NCBI GenBank assembly: GCA_002308795.1
Contig: DBVV01000108.1
Location: 811 to 7,298, forward strand
Direction: 5' to 3'
From: Mageeibacillus sp. UBA1255
GTDB taxonomy: Bacteria; Bacillota; Clostridia; UBA1212; UBA1255
Length of the DNA: 6,488 bases
This document shows positions 1 to 6,378 of this stretch, one piece after another; positions within the stretch are counted from its first letter, which is position 1; each line of letters starts with the position of its first letter. The notes beneath the pieces were generated by a model. It was not told the DNA's origin and searched no databases. It saw nothing but the letters and a program-made list of their open reading frames with translations. Position numbers and translations under genes: made by a program.

Positions 1-1217
1 CCACTGCTTGCGCCGCTGCTGCCGTCGTTGCCGCCGCCGTACAGATCCGCGGGGATCGTGCCTGAGAAAGTATTGACGCCGCCGACTCCTTCAAAATAAT
101 CAAAGCCGAGAGCAGGCGCAACAAGTTCGCTGTTAAATGAAGCCTTCAGCGCGTGAGGCTGGCCTCCGTCCACCGTATATTCGAAGCCTTTGAGCGGCTC
201 GTCAGAGAGTGCCCAGCCCTCCAGACGCACCGAATTCGCGGCGGGGTCAATATACGCTTTTCCTTCTGCGGCTTTATCGGTAACTACAAGCGAAGCGGGC
301 TCCGAAACTGCGTTGACAACGCGCGGCAGAAACGCCTCTGCACCGTCCGTCAGTTTCACGTCGTCAATATATTTGTACCTGACTATCGAATATTTATTGC
401 CGTCGATCTTACCCTGCAGATCCGCAAGCGATCCGTTGATCCCGTCTTTTCCGAACGTGCGTATAATTATGATGTCCGGCGTCTGTTCGATCGTGACGAC
501 GCTCTGGACGTTTCCGCCTTTTCTGTCATACAGTACGTCGTATACCATTATCACGTGCCCGCCGGATGCTGTATTGAGGAGGTCGCCCGGTCTCGCAAGT
601 GAAATATCCGTCCCGATGACCTGAAACAGCTCCGTATCCGCGCCGATGTCGCGCGTGGTATGCCTTTTGATCCCGAGCGCCGCCGAGACGAAGCCGCTGC
701 AATCGTTGGAGTAGTAAGGGGAGTACCAGATCGGGCCTCCGTGGTCGGTGTAGTACCACGTATTTTCTCCGCGCATGGTGTAGAGCCGGCTTTCGGGATC
801 GTTCACGGCCGATATGAAATCGGACAAGGGCGTCGTGGTCCCGACGTAGCGTCCTTCGTGTACCGGCTGTCCGTACGGTATCCCGCGGTAAGTGTGCCCC
901 TCCGTAAACTGCCTGTTTGTAACTTCCGACGTGCCCCAAGCGGAAATGTCCGAAAGCGGCGTCCAGAACGTATCGTACATATAAAGCGCGTTGCGCAGGG
1001 TATTTTTAACTCCTTCGCTTAAAGGCTCGCGGTATCCGCTCCAGGCGGCGTTTGCGCCGGACAATATTGAAGTTCCGCCTCTCGCCGTGGAGCAGCCGGA
1101 AACGGCACACAGCGCGGTCAATGCGAGCCACAGCGTCACCAGCGCTGCCAAAATCCTGATCGCGTTCCTGTTTTTCCGTCCGTTCAAACTGTTATCGCCG
1201 TTTTTATTCGTTTTCAT
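1..1217 (-). CDS. Lipoprotein with NlpC/P60-like cysteine hydrolase domain, C-terminus cut by window edge
   Basis: An open frame of 405 codons runs from ATG at 1217 to the left edge without a stop, so the C-terminus is missing. Residues 1-41 form a lipoprotein signal peptide: a long basic n-region, a hydrophobic stretch at about 22-38, and lipobox VSGC with C42 as the lipidated cysteine. This predicts an outer-face membrane anchor. Residues about 165-250 carry the papain-like NlpC/P60 pattern. The likely nucleophile is C173 in NDCSGFVSAA, the likely base is H221 in SGGHVIMVYD after RPGDLL, and E244 or Q245 is a possible third residue. Known family members cleave peptidoglycan stem peptides or related amide bonds; the substrate here is unknown. 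Residues about 305-390 look like a beta-sandwich binding domain, and a Gly/Ser-rich stretch (393-405) begins a linker, so more domains may follow outside. GAGAAG lies 9 bases before the ATG. The gene has its own promoter and is visibly richer in G+C than its neighbours. The fold is fairly sure; the exact activity is not. Confidence 0.7.
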   Translation of the reverse strand, partial: MKTNKNGDNSLNGRKNRNAIRILAALVTLWLALTALCAVSGCSTARGGTSILSGANAAWSGYREPLSEGVKNTLRNALYMYDTFWTPLSDISAWGTSEVTNRQFTEGHTYRGIPYGQPVHEGRYVGTTTPLSDFISAVNDPESRLYTMRGENTWYYTDHGGPIWYSPYYSNDCSGFVSAALGIKRHTTRDIGADTELFQVIGTDISLARPGDLLNTASGGHVIMVYDVLYDRKGGNVQSVVTIEQTPDIIIIRTFGKDGINGSLADLQGKIDGNKYSIVRYKYIDDVKLTDGAEAFLPRVVNAVSEPASLVVTDKAAEGKAYIDPAANSVRLEGWALSDEPLKGFEYTVDGGQPHALKASFNSELVAPALGFDYFEGVGGVNTFSGTIPADLYGGGNDGSSGASS

Positions 1218-1301
1218 ATGCAATATCTTCTCTATTATGCGCTGAGGTATACTGGCCGGGAATGCCGATTTCCGCCGGTTCGGGTGGCTGATACATGCCT
1301 A

Positions 1302-1330
1302 ATTATAGCTTTTTGCAGCTGTTTTGTCCA
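1302..1330 (-). promoter_or_regulatory. Sigma-A promoter of the NlpC/P60 lipoprotein gene
   Basis: On the minus strand, TGGACA (1330-1325, five of six consensus bases) and TATAAT (1307-1302, perfect) are separated by 17 bp. Transcription would start near 1295, giving a 5' leader of about 78 bases. The -35 box lies only about 12 bases after the stop codon of the LacI-type gene. I see no rho-independent terminator between that stop and this promoter, so read-through from the operon may add to expression. Confidence 0.8.
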
Positions 1331-1342
1331 TACGTACACTGT

Positions 1343-2380
1343 TTATGGTTTAAGATATGCACTTAAATTCGATTTAATTATGATCTGCGGAATTACGGTA
1401 ATATCATCAGTGTCTTCACCGATCCCGCTTATATTAAGATACAATTTATGGATTGCATCGATCATCTGCTGACGCGGGTTTTTAAAAACCGTAGCCTGCA
1501 CAGTACCGTTATCAATAAATTCAGCGATTTCAGGAAACAGATCGGTCCCGATAATACTGATCTTTCCTGACATATTCAGCGCAGTGACCTCCTCAAGTGC
1601 TGCGATCGACTTCGCAGTAGAAATAAAAAAGCCCTTAATATCAGGTTTCTCAATCAATAATTGCCGGACCTGCTGTCGCGAAAGCTCCAGATCTTCTTTT
1701 GTATCGAAAACCTTATAAAGCCTGACGTCTCCGTTTGATAGCCCCGCCTTGAATCCTTTCAATATCTCTTTGTGAACGTCTACGGATTCATTTCCGACAA
1801 AAATAGCGACTTCGCCCTTATGAACATACCTGGTCAATAATTCCGCCGCGATCTGACCGACCATAAATTCATTCCCTGTGATAGAAAACAATCTGTTAAT
1901 TGACGGCGGGTTGTTGATAAGAGTGATTACCGGAAGGCCTGATGCGACAATTTCATTGATTCTGCTGATGATCTCTTCGGGGTAATGCTCCATTACGAAA
2001 ATCAGACCTCTGGCTCCTTTTTCGATCGCATTTTCTATCTCACCGATCATTTTCTTTGACGAGGCATCCTGACGCGAAAAAATGAGAAGATCAATATCGA
2101 CCTTTTGATCTTTCAGCATATTTCTGGCAAATTCTATACCGTCCGTCAGGTCTTTGGTCAACCCCTGAAACGTGTTTTCGATTATTACGCTTATCAGCAG
2201 TCTGTCCTGCGAAAGGCGGGCGGCAAGACTGTTGGGGTGGTAATCGTATTTCTCGGAAATTTTGAGTATTTTTTCTCTTGTTTCCGGCTTGATCACACTA
2301 TTCTTTTTAAAAGCGCGGGTGACCGTCATAACGGAAACATTCGCTTCTTTTGCGATATCGTGAATAGTAACTTTTCCCAT
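1343..2380 (-). CDS. LacI-family transcriptional repressor
   Basis: This is a 345-residue LacI/GalR-type regulator of full family length. The N-terminal helix-turn-helix (about 4-23, VTIHDIAKEANVSVMTVTR) aligns residue for residue with LacI, with V17, M18 and R22 at the LacI Y17, Q18 and R22 base-reading positions. The hinge YHPNSLAARL (47-56) keeps the leucine at 56 that LacI inserts into the operator minor groove. Residues about 61-340 form a type I periplasmic-binding-protein fold; GTDLF (278-282) is the usual sugar-contact strand. The ATG at 2380 is preferred because AGAAAGG lies 5 bases upstream and the protein then begins with the family's typical MGKVTIHDIA. The longer TTG start at 2437 lies inside the upstream gene and lacks a ribosome site. 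It follows the alpha-galactosidase gene by 37 bases, so it is probably the last gene of the operon it controls. The likely target is the operator at 6293-6310. Its effector is unknown; galactose or a galactoside is inferred from context only. Confidence 0.95.
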   Translation of the reverse strand: MGKVTIHDIAKEANVSVMTVTRAFKKNSVIKPETREKILKISEKYDYHPNSLAARLSQDRLLISVIIENTFQGLTKDLTDGIEFARNMLKDQKVDIDLLIFSRQDASSKKMIGEIENAIEKGARGLIFVMEHYPEEIISRINEIVASGLPVITLINNPPSINRLFSITGNEFMVGQIAAELLTRYVHKGEVAIFVGNESVDVHKEILKGFKAGLSNGDVRLYKVFDTKEDLELSRQQVRQLLIEKPDIKGFFISTAKSIAALEEVTALNMSGKISIIGTDLFPEIAEFIDNGTVQATVFKNPRQQMIDAIHKLYLNISGIGEDTDDITVIPQIIIKSNLSAYLKP

Positions 2381-2385
2381 ATTTA

Positions 2386-2392
2386 CCTTTCT
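2386..2392 (-). promoter_or_regulatory. Ribosome binding site fixing the LacI-type start
   Basis: AGAAAGG on the minus strand lies 5 bases before the ATG at 2380. It decides in favour of that start over the in-frame TTG at 2437, which would add 19 residues not expected in this family. Confidence 0.8.
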
Positions 2393-2417
2393 TTTTGACC
2401 CACACTGCTCTTTCTGT

Positions 2418-4532
2418 TTAATCAGCTTGATCCTCAATGTTAAACCTGATCAGCACTGCAGTGCGAGGCTGTGATACGGAAATTGCATAGCCGTCTTCCA
2501 TCAACTGCTTACCTGTCACCGTAACGGAAAACAGACCGTCTGCGTCAGTCAGTATATACTGTCTGTCAGCTTCCAATCCGTATAATTTTACCAAAAATGT
2601 TAGTTCTGTACAATCCTGAGGACAGAACAGCTGAATAAAACCGCTTTGTGTTTCAGGATCGATAAACTCCCAGCCCTTCCACTGCGTTAATCCGTAATTC
2701 CATTCAGTCAAAGGATAATAATCGCTGTAGTAATAAGAGTTTATAGATTTTACCTCTTCAAACGAAGCCTTTAGCGCCGTCCAGTCGAACTTTTTGCTTC
2801 TCACGTCGTGTCCGTCGGCAACGAATGCGCAATAGCTGGAACGCAGGAAGTACGAACTGAAATCCTGCTGATTCAAAGTATTGACCGTGCCGAAATACGG
2901 AATCCACCCAAACAGGGCCTGGTGCATCGATTGTTTCATATCAACATCACCGTAATTATAATCCGTTTTGTGGAGTGGCACGGAGCGGCGCAGCGTTTCC
3001 AGATCAAGCCTGCCTCCTCCGGAAGCGCACGTGTCAATAAACATATTCGGAAAACGTGCCAATAATCTGTCCCAAAGATCCAGATAGCCCTGAACGTACT
3101 TGTTCTCGGTCAGACCTGTATGCCCTTCGGCATCATTTGCGAGCCAGTAGGATAACGGATTTCCGTGACCGTAATCCTGTCTGTATATCGTAACTCCGCT
3201 ATTTTCTATAATTGACGAAATACGCTCAAATATCCATTCGACAACGGCTGGATTTCCGAGGTCTGCAAGTCTCCACGTGCCGTCGGCTCCTAATATCCAC
3301 TCTGGTTTCAGTCCATCTTCGTCTAAAAACTCATTGGATATCCGCACGATCTCAGGCTCGAACCAGAGCATGAATTCCATATCGCGACTTTCCGTGATAT
3401 CTGATATCGCTTTAAACTCCGTCGGAAAGCGGGATTTGTCTATCCTCCAGTTGCCGACTTCCAACCATTCTTTTACTGAAATTGTCCCGGATTTATAGTA
3501 CCACCCGGCGTCCAGCCACCAAGAATCCAGCGGAACACTGTTGTCCAGATACTTGTTTAAGAATAAGACCTCGTTGTTTTCTTTGGAGGAGGCCAAATTA
3601 ATATATGTAGCGCTCGTTGCAGAAGTTAACGGCTTCACCAATTCGCCGTTGACTGAAGGAATGTTACAGTCAATAATCCAGTGCCTCCAGAGATTCATTG
3701 CCCGGTTTTCGTCTCTGCCCTCGTAAAATACAAACGCCATAAGCGGAGTTCTGATCGTTTCACCCGGGTCAAGTAGTGTATTCAGATGTGCCTGCCCACC
3801 CGTAAATACTGTTTTTTCTCCCTCTGTGCTGTCAAACCGGGCAAACCATGATCCGACCCATCCTATGGCAATAAAGCAACCCTCGTCTCCATATTCCAGA
3901 TCATAGTACGGGAAGCAGTATTCGCTCGACCTGCCCGAAGGCTGGATCTGCTCGAACACTTTTTCTGAAGATAAATCTATTGTATACGGGCTGTATCTTG
4001 ACGTTTCTTCTTCTGAACCGGGGCGTTTGTTGTAATCACCGGTATTACCTTTGATGACGGGGTCTTTACCGGCAAAGGAGATATCCGCTGCTTTTATTTC
4101 TGATATCGGGCCGATTGGTTTATTGCCTTTGTTTGTGAAGTAAACAGTCCATTCGTATGCGCAGTGATTCGGGTAAATAGCCATATCGAGCATTATTTCC
4201 AGGTCGTTCTTCTTAAGCACGATCTTAGTGGAAGTTTTCTCCGTTTCTGCTGTCGTACTGCGAGACACTTCCGAAAACGAACCGTCAAATCCAACATACT
4301 TTTTTCCTTCATAAGAGAAAGATATGGGAAGTTTCGACAGATCTTTCAGATATCCGTCGTATTCATTGGCAACGCTTTTCTTTTTGTCCATAGAATGATA
4401 CACCCCTGTCCGTTCGTCTGTAAATATATAATCATCTTTCTTCGGCTTGTGTAAGCATCCGGCTGAATTGATCATCATTATCGCCATCAGCACAGAGACT
4501 GTCAGGCTGATTTTCTTTTTTATAAATTTCAC
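2418..4532 (-). CDS. GH36 alpha-galactosidase, lipoprotein
   Basis: A 704-residue secreted glycoside hydrolase of family GH36 (melibiase, clan GH-D), expected to hydrolyse terminal alpha-linked galactose, or possibly alpha-GalNAc. The start is GTG at 4532, with AGAGGA 8 bases upstream. A basic start, a hydrophobic segment (about 8-21) and NSAGC give a lipoprotein signal with C26 as anchor; serine at the -3 position is less usual. Residues about 60-290 match the N-terminal beta-supersandwich. The (beta/alpha)8 barrel follows at about 300-610: WWLDAGW (338-344), NWRIDKSRFP (361-370), WFEPE (390-394), YRQDYG with D453 as predicted nucleophile, DTCASGGGRLD (500-510), and HKTDYN with D524 as predicted acid/base. 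A C-terminal beta domain fills about 620-704. The YRQD form, in place of the KWDMN motif of well-known GH36 enzymes, is familiar from a large GH36 subgroup. No key residue appears missing. It lies 15 bases after the surface-protein gene, so the two are co-transcribed and both act outside the membrane. Family is near certain; galactose versus GalNAc preference is open. Confidence 0.95.
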   Translation of the reverse strand: MKFIKKKISLTVSVLMAIMMINSAGCLHKPKKDDYIFTDERTGVYHSMDKKKSVANEYDGYLKDLSKLPISFSYEGKKYVGFDGSFSEVSRSTTAETEKTSTKIVLKKNDLEIMLDMAIYPNHCAYEWTVYFTNKGNKPIGPISEIKAADISFAGKDPVIKGNTGDYNKRPGSEEETSRYSPYTIDLSSEKVFEQIQPSGRSSEYCFPYYDLEYGDEGCFIAIGWVGSWFARFDSTEGEKTVFTGGQAHLNTLLDPGETIRTPLMAFVFYEGRDENRAMNLWRHWIIDCNIPSVNGELVKPLTSATSATYINLASSKENNEVLFLNKYLDNSVPLDSWWLDAGWYYKSGTISVKEWLEVGNWRIDKSRFPTEFKAISDITESRDMEFMLWFEPEIVRISNEFLDEDGLKPEWILGADGTWRLADLGNPAVVEWIFERISSIIENSGVTIYRQDYGHGNPLSYWLANDAEGHTGLTENKYVQGYLDLWDRLLARFPNMFIDTCASGGGRLDLETLRRSVPLHKTDYNYGDVDMKQSMHQALFGWIPYFGTVNTLNQQDFSSYFLRSSYCAFVADGHDVRSKKFDWTALKASFEEVKSINSYYYSDYYPLTEWNYGLTQWKGWEFIDPETQSGFIQLFCPQDCTELTFLVKLYGLEADRQYILTDADGLFSVTVTGKQLMEDGYAISVSQPRTAVLIRFNIEDQAD

Positions 4533-4540
4533 GGTTCGTT

Positions 4541-4546
4541 TCCTCT
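4541..4546 (-). promoter_or_regulatory. Ribosome binding site for the GTG start of the alpha-galactosidase
   Basis: AGAGGA on the minus strand lies 8 bases before the GTG at 4532, inside the 15-base gap after the stop codon of the preceding gene. It supports the GTG start, which is also the only start that keeps a complete lipoprotein signal peptide. The spacing allows translational coupling with the gene upstream. Confidence 0.75.
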
Positions 4547-4547
4547 G

Positions 4548-6083
4548 TTATTTTTTCTTCTTTTTGGCGAGAATCAACACCACCGCGGTTGTTAATAATA
4601 CCACCGCTGCGGCAATAATTATATACAACGCCGCGTTATTTTTCTTGTTATTTTTATCCTGCTCTGATCCCGATTCGTTCTTGTCAGCGGTTGACGGAGA
4701 GAGCGTCGGAGTTGAAGGTGCAGAAGTATCTTTTGCGGCATCGGAGACAATGACGTCAAACGTGTACGTATTGTCCGCGTATGTCACTGTAACTGTCTGT
4801 CTGCCCGGTACCGTGCCGTCAAATCCTGAGATCATTGTCATGTCGGGGATTATTTCTGTTACAAATCCGGAATCGTATGTGGTTTTTATAAGGGACCCTT
4901 TCAGATCTAATGATTCACCGTTTTTATATTCGCTTTTTTCAGGCCTTATGAACTCGGTTTCCGCTGCATTGCCGGCGGCAATATAACTGTCGGCAATACA
5001 CGTCGAATCCCATGAGTATCCGTCGTCACCGTTCGTTATCTCTATTGTCAGTTTCGAAACACCAGAAATATTGACGGCGACAATAAATTCATCTCCGTAT
5101 TCCAGAAAATCAGATTCGGCAATAGGTTTATCATCCCCGTACACATTACACTGTATGTAGTGGCCTTCTACCGGCGCAGAATCGTCCTTTGCAACCACAG
5201 CATAAAAGAAATTGTAAGTGTTGCTGTATTCGCTTAAGTCATACGTGACCCTCGCCGGAGAGTTTTCAAACGGATGAACGCCTATTCCTTTTTTATATAA
5301 CTTGGAATTGATCATTATCGGCTGCCCTTTTGAGTTTGTATCACATCCGAGCGAGTCAACTTCATTTTCCAGCACTTCGGCTTCGGAGGGAGTCAAATCA
5401 CTCAGATATATCAGATCGGTCACGTATACTGTCCATGGAAACTGCCAATCAAGGTATTGTATCGTCAGTTCCTGTTTTCCTTTTTTATCGCTGTCGTACC
5501 CGCTGACCATTTTCTGTGTGACAAATACTTCCGCGGACGTTCCATCGGTATAGCTGACGACCATCCTGCTCCCTTCCAAATTCAGATCTTCTCCGGCTGC
5601 ATAGCGCATCTTGAAAGGCAAAGTCTGTAATTCAACAGTCTTTATTTGAAAAAGGGAATCATCTGATTTGAGTTTTGCATTCGCCCAGATCGAGCAATCG
5701 TAATGCTCCGTATCCGTTCCTTTGTTAGTGACAAGTTTTAATTTAGACGCGCCTGAGATGTTGACGCAAAACTCATATGTTTCGCCGAATGTCAAAGACG
5801 GACTTTGTTCAGTAAGAACGTCGTCAACATATACGCTGCATATCATACTGTACGTATACGGTCCAACGTCCTCCGGCCAGTCTCGTCTGCCTACAGTCGC
5901 AGTGAAAGCGTTATATTTTATGCTGAATTCGCTTATATCAAATTCAACTTCGGCATCGTAATACACATCCGTGCCGGATGATCTGTCACAGTAGGGCAGT
6001 AATCCGACTCCTTTTTCATATTTTGTTCCGTTAAGTAAAAGCGTATTGCCTGAACCGTTGTATGGATTCAGTACTGAATCCAT
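4548..6083 (-). CDS. Membrane-anchored NPCBM/Ig-like surface protein, 3' part of a broken gene
   Basis: This 511-codon open frame holds most of a surface carbohydrate-binding protein. Residues about 1-142 are an NPCBM domain lacking its first strand, about 145-223 a bacterial Ig-like domain, 225-371 a second NPCBM beginning YLSDLTP, and about 375-448 a second Ig-like domain. A Ser/Thr/Pro and Lys/Asn-rich linker (449-483) follows, then a transmembrane helix (about 484-506) and five lysines. No LPXTG sorting motif is present, so anchoring is by the C-terminal helix. The two NPCBM plus Ig-like units are clear tandem duplicates of about 225 residues. NPCBM modules are known as putative carbohydrate binders often attached to glycosidases; here the enzyme is the next gene. 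The frame has no signal peptide and no ribosome site before its ATG at 6083, which lies inside the palindrome. The missing start of the first NPCBM is in the fragment at 6092-6271. It is best read as one gene (6271-4548) interrupted by a stop and a frame change. Confidence 0.85.
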   Translation of the reverse strand: MDSVLNPYNGSGNTLLLNGTKYEKGVGLLPYCDRSSGTDVYYDAEVEFDISEFSIKYNAFTATVGRRDWPEDVGPYTYSMICSVYVDDVLTEQSPSLTFGETYEFCVNISGASKLKLVTNKGTDTEHYDCSIWANAKLKSDDSLFQIKTVELQTLPFKMRYAAGEDLNLEGSRMVVSYTDGTSAEVFVTQKMVSGYDSDKKGKQELTIQYLDWQFPWTVYVTDLIYLSDLTPSEAEVLENEVDSLGCDTNSKGQPIMINSKLYKKGIGVHPFENSPARVTYDLSEYSNTYNFFYAVVAKDDSAPVEGHYIQCNVYGDDKPIAESDFLEYGDEFIVAVNISGVSKLTIEITNGDDGYSWDSTCIADSYIAAGNAAETEFIRPEKSEYKNGESLDLKGSLIKTTYDSGFVTEIIPDMTMISGFDGTVPGRQTVTVTYADNTYTFDVIVSDAAKDTSAPSTPTLSPSTADKNESGSEQDKNNKKNNAALYIIIAAAVVLLTTAVVLILAKKKKK

Positions 6084-6100
6084 ACAACGGTTCAGGCAAT
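6045..6100. repeat. Perfect 56-bp palindrome interrupting the surface-protein gene
   Basis: Two 28-base arms, starting ATTGCCTGAA and ending TTCAGGCAAT, are exact reverse complements with no spacer, centred on CAGTACTG between 6072 and 6073. The pairing stops at both ends (6044 T against 6101 G). As RNA it would form a stem of about 26 bp with a GUAC loop. The arm at 6045-6072 continues into sensible NPCBM coding (YNGSGN followed by TLLLNG), so the other arm looks like the inverted extra copy. It contains the TGA (6094-6092) that ends the 5' fragment and the ATG (6083) that opens the 3' fragment. There is no T-run after it, so it is not a standard terminator. Confidence 0.95.
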
Positions 6101-6271
6101 GTATAAGCCGCTGTCGGGGTCTTTTACTTCCGGAGCCACCCTGACCGGTGTCAGATCGCTGAGATAAACATCTTCTTCAGCAATTACTGCTATATTTTCC
6201 ATAGCAATTACTAATGCTGCTACTGCAATTATCGTGGCAATCAATTTGAAAGGCCATGATTTTATCTTCAT
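6092..6271 (-). CDS. Signal peptide and first strand of the NPCBM surface protein, 5' fragment of a broken gene
   Basis: This 59-codon frame starts at ATG 6271, 8 bases after the strong AAGGAGG site. Residues 1-31 are a Sec signal peptide: basic MKIKSWPFK, then a hydrophobic core about 9-23, with likely cleavage after AVIA (31). The mature part begins EEDVYLSDLTP. YLSDLTP is identical to the start of the second NPCBM domain in the downstream frame, which shows that both pieces belong to one protein. After DSGLY the frame enters the palindrome at 6100 and stops at TGA 6094-6092. On its own it would be only a cleaved signal peptide and a short tail, so an independent function is unlikely. A longer start at 6319 is rejected because it lies upstream of the predicted transcription start and of the ribosome site. 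Confidence 0.8.
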   Translation of the reverse strand: MKIKSWPFKLIATIIAVAALVIAMENIAVIAEEDVYLSDLTPVRVAPEVKDPDSGLYIA

Positions 6272-6279
6272 ATCAGTTC

Positions 6280-6286
6280 CCTCCTT
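6280..6286 (-). promoter_or_regulatory. Strong ribosome binding site of the operon's first gene
   Basis: AAGGAGG on the minus strand, a perfect complement to the 16S anti-Shine-Dalgarno core, lies 8 bases before the ATG at 6271. It fixes the start of the signal peptide and suggests high translation of the surface protein. Confidence 0.9.
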
Positions 6287-6292
6287 AAGGAA

Positions 6293-6310
6293 AATGTTAC
6301 CGTTAACATT
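6293..6310. promoter_or_regulatory. LacI/CcpA-type operator over the operon start site
   Basis: AATGTTACCGTTAACATT is an inverted repeat of two 9-base halves with one mismatched pair and a central CG, the typical shape of LacI-family operators. Its core TGTTACCGTTAACA (6295-6308) fits every fixed position of the Bacillus cre consensus TGWNANCGNTNWCA. It shares three bases with the -10 box and covers the expected start site near 6301, so bound protein would block transcription. The operon's own LacI-type protein is the obvious candidate binder; a CcpA-like regulator is the alternative, and both could use it. Confidence 0.75.
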
Positions 6311-6335
6311 ATAGCGCAATGTTATGAAATGTCAA
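6308..6335 (-). promoter_or_regulatory. Consensus sigma-A promoter of the glycan-utilisation operon
   Basis: On the minus strand, TTGACA (6335-6330) and TATAAT (6313-6308) are both perfect, with a 16-bp spacer. Transcription would start near 6301, giving a leader of about 30 bases before ATG 6271. An AT-rich stretch lies upstream, including the 16-bp palindrome TATATTTTAAAATATA at 6373-6388. A promoter this close to consensus usually needs a repressor, which fits the operator lying directly on it. Confidence 0.9.
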
Positions 6336-6378
6336 GGCCTTTCTTTATTGAGCTCTTTTCCTGTTTCTATGATATATT

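Noticed and set aside
153..1245. Overlapping open frames on both strands, including plus-strand frames at 153-602, 190-624 and 660-1022 and a minus frame at 526-939
   Set aside because: They are shadows of the continuous minus-strand lipoprotein frame from 1217 to the left edge, which has a promoter, signal peptide and domain motifs. The shadow proteins have low-complexity Arg- or Ser-rich composition and no recognisable motif.
1303..1322. Possible terminator hairpin AGCTGCAAAAAGCT after the LacI-type gene
   Set aside because: The stem is only 4 bp with no G+C-rich extension and no T-run, and it overlaps the -10 region and spacer of a good promoter.
2381..2437. Longer N-terminus for the LacI-type protein from TTG at 2437
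   Set aside because: It overlaps the end of the alpha-galactosidase gene, has no ribosome site, and adds 19 residues ahead of the standard LacI-family start.
4447..4986. Plus-strand frame of 179 codons with hydrophobic stretches
   Set aside because: It lies opposite the C-terminal anchor of the surface protein and the signal peptide of the alpha-galactosidase. Its hydrophobicity comes from the Lys/Asn codons on the other strand.
6081..6092. Two separate genes, the second starting independently at ATG 6083
   Set aside because: There is no ribosome site before 6083, the start codon would be buried in the hairpin stem, the second frame lacks a signal peptide, and the first NPCBM domain is split between the two frames.
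6045..6100. Palindrome as transcription terminator, transposon end or regulatory operator
   Set aside because: It has no T-run, no target-site duplication typical of insertion sequences and no transposase nearby. One arm encodes normal NPCBM sequence, so it arose from local coding DNA.
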